Of a DNA stretch of 64,000 bases, positions 58,955-64,000 are shown piece after piece; within the stretch, counting starts at the first letter, position 1; each line of letters opens with the position of its first letter. A program made the position numbers and the translations under genes. The notes beneath the pieces are model-generated. The model had not been told where the DNA came from and searched no databases. It saw nothing but the letters and a program-made list of their open reading frames with translations. The stretch is taken from contig JAHBYA010000014.1 of the NCBI GenBank assembly GCA_019636195.1, positions 1 to 64,000 of the forward strand, in the 5' to 3' direction. The stretch is from Planctomycetota bacterium. GTDB lineage: Bacteria > Planctomycetota > UBA8742 > UBA2392.

Positions 58955-59182
58955 TCAGACGGCCTCCACTTCAATGCAGGCGGCTTCGCTGCGGCGCAGG
59001 CTGAGGCTGTAGCCCATGACCCTGATTTCCATGGGGTCGCCCAGCGGGGCAAAACGCAGCACCTTGACCTGTACGCCGGGCAGCAGGCCCATTTCAAGGA
59101 TGCGCTGTTCCAGCGACGGTTCGGCGGTTACGCCCCTGACGGTTGCGCTTGCGCCCGCGGGCAGATCGGCCAGTGTGGTCAT
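58955..59182 (-). CDS. feoA: Ferrous iron transport protein A
   Basis: The 75-residue SH3-like protein starts MTTLADLPAGASATVRGV, and ILEMGLLPGVQVKVLRFAP is the FeoA core. FeoA assists FeoB. It stands one base away from the stop of the second FeoA-like gene and just before feoB, with a repeat in the gap. Its C-terminus ends SEAACIEVEAV, as in other FeoA proteins. Confidence 0.92.
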   Translation of the reverse strand: MTTLADLPAGASATVRGVTAEPSLEQRILEMGLLPGVQVKVLRFAPLGDPMEIRVMGYSLSLRRSEAACIEVEAV

Positions 59183-59184
59183 GG

Positions 59185-59430
59185 CTACCCCGCCGGTCGC
59201 GCCAGCACACGCATGAGCAGCTCATGCGCCAGCGCAAAGCGTGATTCACCGACCTGCACAATTGCGGGGTTGCCGGCGCGCAGCACGCGCACACGCTTGC
59301 CGGGGCACAGCCCCAGCTCACACATGCGCTTGGCCTGGCCGTGGTCGTCCTGCACCTCGACAATGTCGAGTTCGCCGTCGTGGGGCCCGAAGGCTGCGAG
59401 TGGGGCGGCTGGAATCAACGCGTGGTCCAT
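59185..59430 (-). CDS. Second FeoA-like protein, first gene of the feo operon
   Basis: The 81-residue protein is FeoA-like: CELGLCPGKRVRVLRAG and QVGESRFALAHELLMRVLA match the core strand pattern. ATG at 59430 (MDHALIPAAPLAAFG) was chosen over a longer frame at 59544, because the promoter and the Fur-like palindrome lie inside the longer frame's coding part. Two FeoA copies before feoB are common in several phyla. The leader would be about 25 bases and has no good ribosome site. Confidence 0.82.
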   Translation of the reverse strand: MDHALIPAAPLAAFGPHDGELDIVEVQDDHGQAKRMCELGLCPGKRVRVLRAGNPAIVQVGESRFALAHELLMRVLARPAG

Positions 59431-59454
59431 GGTCGTTGCGGCAACCTCGTGCCG

Positions 59455-59483
59455 CGTATCTTGAAACTCAGTCTCAATGTAAA
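59455..59483 (-). promoter_or_regulatory. feo promoter with a Fur-box-like palindrome filling the spacer
   Basis: On the minus strand TTTACA (59483-59478), a 17-base palindrome TTGAGACTGAGTTTCAA (59477-59461) and GATACG (59460-59455) follow one another without a gap. The palindrome is 14 of 17 identical to the TTGAGAATGATTCTCAA type of Fur box. A repressor bound there would cover both promoter elements. The znuA gene is divergent, about 105 bases away. Confidence 0.65.
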
Positions 59484-59588
59484 CGCAACCGCGGCCCAAG
59501 GCAATCCCTGCCTGCTGATTTTTCGTTGGCGTGACGCCGGTCATCCTTCATTTGCAACCCGCTTGCAATAGCGACACGCGCCCCTAGC

Positions 59589-60506
59589 ATGCCCGCCATG
59601 GCAAGGCTGATCCTGCTTGTGCCGTTGATTCTGGCTGCCTGCGGCGGCGGCGAGACCCGCACGCCCAAGCCCGGCGAACAACTGCGCGTGATTGCAAGCA
59701 CGCCGGCGCTCGCCAGTCTTGCGTTGGCCATCGCCGGCGCCGATGCACAGGTGGAGTTGTTCGGGCCTCAAGACGGCAGCACCCACGACTTTGAGCCCAG
59801 CGTCAGCGACCGCCGCCGCCTTGAGTCCGCGCACCTGCTGCTGATCAACGGCATGGGCCTGGAACACTATGAACCTGAGCGCGTGGCCAGGGCCGCGCGC
59901 GTGAAGCTGGTGGACTGCTCCGCGGTCATACCCCGTGACTGGCTGCTGAAGGCCGAGCAGGACGACGGCCACGGGCACGACCACAACCACGGCGAGTACA
60001 ACCCGCACGTCTGGCTTGCCACCGAGGGCGCGATTTACCTGGCGCGCGCCATCACGGCTGCGCTGGCTGCCGCCGACTCAGCCAATGCCAAGGCCTACAA
60101 CGAGCGTTTTGATGCACTGAAGAAGCGCCTTGAAGCATTGCGGGCGGAGTACCAGCCGCGGATTGAGAAGCTGGCCCGGCGCAACTTTGCCAGCAACCAT
60201 GACGCCTTTCCCTACTTTGCGCGCGAGTTCGGGCTGAAGCAGGTGGGCGTCATCCAGCGCACGCCCGGCCACAACCCCACGGTGGAGCAGCGGCGGGCGA
60301 TTGAGAAGATGCTGGCCGAAGGCAAGGCGCATGCGATCTTCGTTGAGCCGGGCTACGACGACACGGCGGGCAAGGTGATCGCCGCCAACAGCAGGTTGCC
60401 GCTGGCGGTGCTTGATCCTTTTGACCGGGGCAAGCCGTCGCCGGACGGTCTTGAGATGCTGCTGCGCAGCAACCTTGAAACGGTGCTTAAGACCCTTGGC
60501 GACTGA
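59589..60506 (+). CDS. znuA: Zinc ABC transporter substrate-binding lipoprotein ZnuA
   Basis: The 305-residue metal-binding protein has a lipobox (LILAACGGG). Cluster A-I metal ligands are His in GSTHDFEPSVSD, His in NPHVWLATEGA, His in SNHDAFPYFAREF and the acidic EPGYDDTAGKV. A His/Asp loop (DDGHGHDHNHGE) is typical of zinc rather than manganese types. TAGCAT seven bases before the ATG suggests a leaderless message. An inner ATG three codons later is an alternative. It heads znuA-znuC-znuB. A Zur-type operator was not recognised. Confidence 0.9.
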   Translation: MPAMARLILLVPLILAACGGGETRTPKPGEQLRVIASTPALASLALAIAGADAQVELFGPQDGSTHDFEPSVSDRRRLESAHLLLINGMGLEHYEPERVARAARVKLVDCSAVIPRDWLLKAEQDDGHGHDHNHGEYNPHVWLATEGAIYLARAITAALAAADSANAKAYNERFDALKKRLEALRAEYQPRIEKLARRNFASNHDAFPYFAREFGLKQVGVIQRTPGHNPTVEQRRAIEKMLAEGKAHAIFVEPGYDDTAGKVIAANSRLPLAVLDPFDRGKPSPDGLEMLLRSNLETVLKTLGD

Positions 60507-61215
60507 TCCCCTGCTGGAGTTGAAGGGCGTTACCGTCGAGGCCGGCGGCAAAGCACTCGTGCGCGACGTAAACCTGTCGCTGGGCCGCGGCGAGATGGTG
60601 GCGCTGATCGGCCCCAACGGTGCAGGCAAGACCACGCTGCTGCGGGCGATCCTGGGCCTGATGCGTTACAGGGGCGAGATCCGGGTCAACGGCCGGGTGG
60701 GCTATGTGCCGCAACGCGTACAGTACGACCGCACACTTCCGATGACGGTGCTTGAGTTCCTGGCGTTGACGTTGCAGCGCGCGCCGGTCGTGTTCGGAAT
60801 TTCGCAGGCGACCAAGCGCAAGGCGCTTGGGCTGCTGGAAAACGTCGGCGCCGCCAAGCTTGCGCGCAGCAGCCTTGGCGGGCTGTCGGGCGGCGAGCTG
60901 CAGCGCGTGATGCTGGCCAGCGCGTTGCACGGTACCCCGGAGCTTCTGCTGCTGGACGAGCCCGCCGCGGGCGTGGACATTGAGGGCGAGGCGACATTCC
61001 TTGAGATCATCCACGACCAGGTGCACCACAAGGGCGCAACGGTGGTGCTGGTCAGCCACGACCTGAGCGTGGTCAGCGACATCACGGACCGCGTGGTGTG
61101 CCTGAACGTTGACCTGAAGTGCGAAGGAAACGCCAAAGATCTTTTGACCGCTGAGCGCATTGCCGAAGTGTTCGGCGGGCACAAGGCGGTGTATGGGCAC
61201 CATCATCACCATTGA
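60496..61215 (+). CDS. znuC: Zinc ABC transporter ATP-binding protein ZnuC
   Basis: The 239-residue ATPase has Walker A GPNGAGKTTLLRAILG, the ABC signature LSGGELQRVML, Walker B LLLLDEPAAGVD and the switch His in VLVSHDLSVV. TTG at 60496 was chosen; it overlaps znuA by eleven bases and gives MATDPLLELKGVTV. No better start lies in reach. The C-terminus ends GHHHHH, a natural histidine tail that probably binds metal. A repeat follows the stop codon. Confidence 0.9.
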   Translation: MATDPLLELKGVTVEAGGKALVRDVNLSLGRGEMVALIGPNGAGKTTLLRAILGLMRYRGEIRVNGRVGYVPQRVQYDRTLPMTVLEFLALTLQRAPVVFGISQATKRKALGLLENVGAAKLARSSLGGLSGGELQRVMLASALHGTPELLLLDEPAAGVDIEGEATFLEIIHDQVHHKGATVVLVSHDLSVVSDITDRVVCLNVDLKCEGNAKDLLTAERIAEVFGGHKAVYGHHHHH

Positions 61216-61261
61216 AGTTCTGAGTTCCGGGTTCTGGGTTCAACCCAACACCCAAATCCCC
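61216..61261. repeat. Inverted repeat (GGGTTCTGGGTT family) between znuC and znuB
   Basis: GTTCTGAGTTCCGGGTTCTG and GGGTTC are followed by AACCCAACACCC, so that GGGTTCTGGGTT can pair with AACCCAACACCC. It begins on the base after the znuC stop and fills the gap to znuB. Confidence 0.65.
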
Positions 61262-61265
61262 ATTT

Positions 61266-62099
61266 ATGCCCGACGTAATTCTTGGTTACTTCACTGACGG
61301 CTGGCAGGCGACGATCCTGGCCTGCGTGGTGCTGGCGTGCCTTTCCAGCGGCGTGCTTTCGCCGATTGTGGTCTCGTCGCGCATGGCCTTCTTCAGTGAC
61401 GCCGTGGCGCACAGCACGCTGGCAGGTGTGGCGCTGGGCATGCTGCTGGGCTTTGGCTCGCCGACCACGACGATGATCGGCTTTGCCGTTGTCGTTGCAT
61501 TGCTGATTGCAACGCTGCGCCAGTACACCACGCTGTCGCTCGATTCGCTGCTTGGGGTTGCCATGGCGGGCAGCCTTGCGGTGGGTGTGTTGCTGTACCA
61601 CCGCACCAAGGGTTACTCCGACCTGCACGGCTACCTGTTCGGCGCGGTCAGCCTGCTGGGCACACAGGACCTTGTGATCCTGGCCGCCAACGCCGTGCTG
61701 GCGCTGGTCATGGTCGGGTTGTTCGCCAACCGCTTCTTGCTGCTGGCGGTGTCAAGGCCACTGGCGCAGGCGCGTGGGGTGCCGGTCGCGCGCTACGAGT
61801 ATCTGTTGATTGTCGTTCTGGGCCTTGTGGTCGCCGTGGGCGTGCGCGCCGTGGGCCTGTTGATGGTAAATGCGCTGTTGATCGTGCCCGCCGCCACAAG
61901 CCGCAATGTCACCCGCACCGTGGCCGGGATGTTCTGGGGCTCGGTGCTGGTGGCGCTGGCATCAGGCTTGATCGGCTTGTTCGGCGCCGGGTGGCTGGGC
62001 CTTACGGAAGGGCCCTCCATCGTAGTAGTGGCCGTTGTCTTGTTCATAGTCTCGCAGGCGCTGCGTCCGCTGTTCGGGCACCAGGTGGCAGAGGCATAG
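61266..62099 (+). CDS. znuB: Zinc ABC transporter permease ZnuB
   Basis: The 277-residue inner-membrane permease has eight to nine helices and the family motifs SSRMAFFSDAVAHSTLAGVALG and VGVRAVGLLMVNALLIVPAATS. It pairs with ZnuC to import zinc bound by ZnuA. The ATG follows the short repeat and has no ribosome site; it is four bases after the repeat. The order znuA-znuC-znuB is the common one. DoxX follows with its own promoter-like hexamer. Confidence 0.92.
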   Translation: MPDVILGYFTDGWQATILACVVLACLSSGVLSPIVVSSRMAFFSDAVAHSTLAGVALGMLLGFGSPTTTMIGFAVVVALLIATLRQYTTLSLDSLLGVAMAGSLAVGVLLYHRTKGYSDLHGYLFGAVSLLGTQDLVILAANAVLALVMVGLFANRFLLLAVSRPLAQARGVPVARYEYLLIVVLGLVVAVGVRAVGLLMVNALLIVPAATSRNVTRTVAGMFWGSVLVALASGLIGLFGAGWLGLTEGPSIVVVAVVLFIVSQALRPLFGHQVAEA

Positions 62100-62131
62100 C
62101 CGGTTGCCCAGCCGCCGCGTACACTTGTGCC

Positions 62132-62623
62132 ATGGCCGAGGAAACCAAACGAGTGCCGGTGTTTCTGTCGGGGCCGACCACGGCCACGGCGGTGCTGCTG
62201 CCGATGCGCCTGTTTGTGGGCTACTGGTGGGTGAAGCTGGGCTGGGACAAGGCGCGCGACGGCTGGCTGAGCACGGACCAGCACAAGCTGGATGAACTGC
62301 TGAAGACGCTGCACCCGCCGGGCTGGTTTGATGTCACGCTGGTCGCGGCTGCGCAGGAAAACCCGTTTCTGTTTCAGTGGCTGATCGTGCTGTTTGAGCT
62401 GGTGTTCGGCGTGCTGATGATGGCGGGCGCGGTCACGCGCGTAACCGGGACGGTGCTGGCGACCATGGCGCTGATCGCGTTCATTGCCATGGGCATGCCG
62501 CATGATGCATGGATGATCCCGATGATGCTGATGGCGCTGACGCTGGCGGTAGCAGCAGCGGGGCGCTATCTCGGCATTGACGCAATCCTGCGGGCCAGGC
62601 TGGTGAAGGTGCCATTGTTTTAG
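62132..62623 (+). CDS. DoxX-like membrane protein
   Basis: The 163-residue membrane protein has four hydrophobic segments in a DoxX-type layout: RLFVGYWWVKLGWDK, FELVFGVLMMAGAVTRVTG and a final WMIPMMLMALTLAVAAAGRYLGI. DoxX proteins take part in redox or thiosulfate-related membrane complexes, but most are uncharacterised. The start at 62132 (MAEETKRVPVFLS) follows TACACT by six bases, a leaderless layout; the longer frame at 61991 overlaps znuB. Confidence 0.75.
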   Translation: MAEETKRVPVFLSGPTTATAVLLPMRLFVGYWWVKLGWDKARDGWLSTDQHKLDELLKTLHPPGWFDVTLVAAAQENPFLFQWLIVLFELVFGVLMMAGAVTRVTGTVLATMALIAFIAMGMPHDAWMIPMMLMALTLAVAAAGRYLGIDAILRARLVKVPLF

Positions 62624-62701
62624 AGGTCAGAGACTCGTGGCTGGACTGAACACACGGCGAAGCTTCGCAGCCCAGAACTCAAAACACGGAAATCGAAGTC
62701 C

Positions 62702-63160
62702 ATGGACAAACTCTCACCCAAGGCAAGGTTTGATGCGCTGGCTGGCCTGTTGCAGCTGGATGCATCCAGCGTGGACAGCATCCGCCACTCCATGAAGCCG
62801 CTGCTGGCCAACGTGAACGAGCTGGTGCGCAGCGTCAACGAATTGATGAAGCACCCGAATGCCCCGCATGTGCTGGGCGACCTCGCCGGCGAGCGCCGCG
62901 AGCGCATGCAAAGCCTGCTGGCCAGCTTCATCATGCGCACCATCAACTGCAACTTTGACGACGAGTACTGCAACTACGCCCATCAGGTCAGCAGCGGCGA
63001 CGAAGTGCCGCCCGACTTGTTCAGCCTTGGGCTGACGCTGGCCAACGACTTCGTGGCCGGCACGCTGCCACAGCATATCGATGACCGCGAGCGCCTGGCC
63101 GACATGCTGGTTGCCTGGAACCGCCTGACGGCTGTGCTGCGCGAGTTGACCCGCAGATAG
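62702..63160 (+). CDS. Small helical protein, possibly protoglobin-like
   Basis: The 152-residue protein is wholly helical with no signal peptide. The sequence NCNFDDEYCNYAHQVSSGDEVPPDLFSLGLTL and what follows has the spacing of globin-coupled sensor domains, and His of NYAHQV could be a proximal haem ligand. I give this low to moderate weight. Alternative readings are a four-helix sensor fold of unknown type. It lies 80 bases after doxX and converges on the xdhC gene. Confidence 0.5.
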   Translation: MDKLSPKARFDALAGLLQLDASSVDSIRHSMKPLLANVNELVRSVNELMKHPNAPHVLGDLAGERRERMQSLLASFIMRTINCNFDDEYCNYAHQVSSGDEVPPDLFSLGLTLANDFVAGTLPQHIDDRERLADMLVAWNRLTAVLRELTRR

Positions 63161-63165
63161 GTCGA

Positions 63166-63972
63166 TCACTGGCCCGACGCGTTCCAGCCGCTGCTTTCAC
63201 GATCAGGCAATGACGCGACCACCTCGGCGATGATGGCAACGGCAATCTCGGCGGGCGTCTGCGCGCCGATGCTGAGGCCCACGGGGCATTTTACACGGGG
63301 CCACTGCTCCGAAGCGCCGCGCTGCTGCGCGATCTCGGACATCTTCGCGTACTTGGCCTTGCTGCCGATCGCGCCCAGCTTTGCGTTGGGCAAGGCTGTC
63401 AGCGCGGGCAGCAGGGCGTCCAGGTCAAACTGTGCGTCGTAGCCAAGGCCGATCACATGAGTGAACGCGGGCAGGTCTTTACCCGCCAGATACTCGGGGC
63501 CGCGCGCGCACACCACGTCCAGCGCGCCCTTGAAGTCGTCGCGGCGCGCAAACTCAGGCCGGTCATCCAGCACGACGTATGGGTACTCCAGCAGCGCGCA
63601 CAGCGACGCGACCGCACGACTGACGTGGCCGCCGCCCAGCAGCAGCAGGCATGGTTTGGGCATGAACACCTCGATAAAGACTTCGTTGACGCCGCCGCAC
63701 ATCGACTTGACCAGGTTGCCCGGTCGCGTCGTAAGTTCGTAGGTGACGCTGCGCGAGCGGCCTTGCTGCAAAGCCTCGCGGGCCTGCGCAACCATCTGGC
63801 GCTCGGCGTCGCCGCCGCCGATCGTGCCGGTAATCTCGCCGTCTTCGGCAATCAGCAATTTGAAGCCGCTCTTGCCGGGGCTGCTGCCCTTGACCTTGAT
63901 CAGGTGCACCAGCGCAAACTTGCGGTTGGCGGCAAGCAGGGCAGCGGCACGGTTGAGCACATCACGCAGCAT
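63166..63972 (-). CDS. XdhC/CoxI family protein
   Basis: The 268-residue protein has the XdhC/CoxI N-terminal part (GSSPGKSGFKLLIAEDG, GTIGGGDAERQM, MCGGVNEVFIEVF) and a C-terminal Rossmann domain (LLLLGGGHVSRAVASLCALL). Family members bind and sulfurate the molybdenum cofactor for xanthine dehydrogenase type enzymes. No molybdenum enzyme is in the window; one may lie further upstream on the minus strand. The ATG overlaps a possible upstream stop (TGATG), so it may be the second gene of an operon. Confidence 0.85.
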   Translation of the reverse strand: MLRDVLNRAAALLAANRKFALVHLIKVKGSSPGKSGFKLLIAEDGEITGTIGGGDAERQMVAQAREALQQGRSRSVTYELTTRPGNLVKSMCGGVNEVFIEVFMPKPCLLLLGGGHVSRAVASLCALLEYPYVVLDDRPEFARRDDFKGALDVVCARGPEYLAGKDLPAFTHVIGLGYDAQFDLDALLPALTALPNAKLGAIGSKAKYAKMSEIAQQRGASEQWPRVKCPVGLSIGAQTPAEIAVAIIAEVVASLPDRESSGWNASGQ

Positions 63973-64000
63973 CAGGCCGGCAATGATCAGGGTTGCGGGC
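63973..64000. other. Window end, nothing assigned
   Basis: Twenty-eight bases remain. An upstream minus-strand frame seems to end here, but too little is visible to call a gene. Confidence 0.3.

Noticed and set aside
62624..62701. Another inverted repeat after doxX
   Set aside because: The text AGAACTCAAAACACGG recalls the other elements, but I could not find a matching inverse arm.

Overview
The window is GC-rich, almost fully coding bacterial chromosome with about 57 protein genes. I saw no rRNA, tRNA, complete insertion sequence or CRISPR array. Several features point to the PVC group, most likely a planctomycete-like lineage: a very long GreA-type elongation factor, many secreted HEAT/TPR and von Willebrand proteins, small lipoproteins, and an archaeal-type prolyl-tRNA synthetase. 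This assignment is an inference from gene content. No taxonomic marker was searched.

Layout. 1-830: a phage-capsid-like gene split by what looks like a one-base frameshift. 1-9.5 kb: fused isobutyryl-CoA mutase IcmF, two membrane glycosyltransferases, and a RecQ helicase carrying an in-frame palindromic insertion. 9.7-20.5 kb: prolyl-tRNA synthetase, a secreted protein, an M3 peptidase, an EamA exporter, a TPR protein and the long GreA. 20.8-24.9 kb: an orphan adenine methyltransferase facing a five-gene minus-strand cluster (lipoprotein, HD protein, two phosphoacceptor-less receiver proteins, leucine-rich repeat protein). 24.9-30.5 kb: CPBP protease, dihaem-type lipoprotein, CorA, orphan secretin, YbjQ. 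30.5-36.6 kb: a minus-strand operon of secreted HEAT/TPR proteins, a large membrane vWA/amidotransferase-like protein and a lipoprotein. 37-42 kb: a shortened division and cell-wall cluster (ftsW, murG, murC, murB). 42-63 kb: small regulators, NAD synthetase, a PII protein, a long minus-strand run with queD, pheS and arginine genes (argE, argH, argG), then the ferrous iron operon divergent from a zinc ABC transporter.

Two themes recur. First, at least ten inverted-repeat elements of several sequence families sit directly after stop codons or overlap them, often between genes of one operon, and one lies in frame inside recQ. Second, many first genes have a TANNNT-like hexamer 6-8 bases before ATG and no Shine-Dalgarno sequence, which suggests leaderless transcripts. 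Other genes have clear GGAG-type sites. A 17-base Fur-like palindrome exactly fills the -35/-10 spacer of the feo promoter.

Functionally the window combines metal homeostasis (Feo, Znu, CorA), arginine synthesis, peptidoglycan precursor synthesis and envelope or secretion proteins. Start codons were moved from the longest frame wherever a ribosome site, promoter, overlap or signal peptide decided it. All family calls are from motif recognition by eye.
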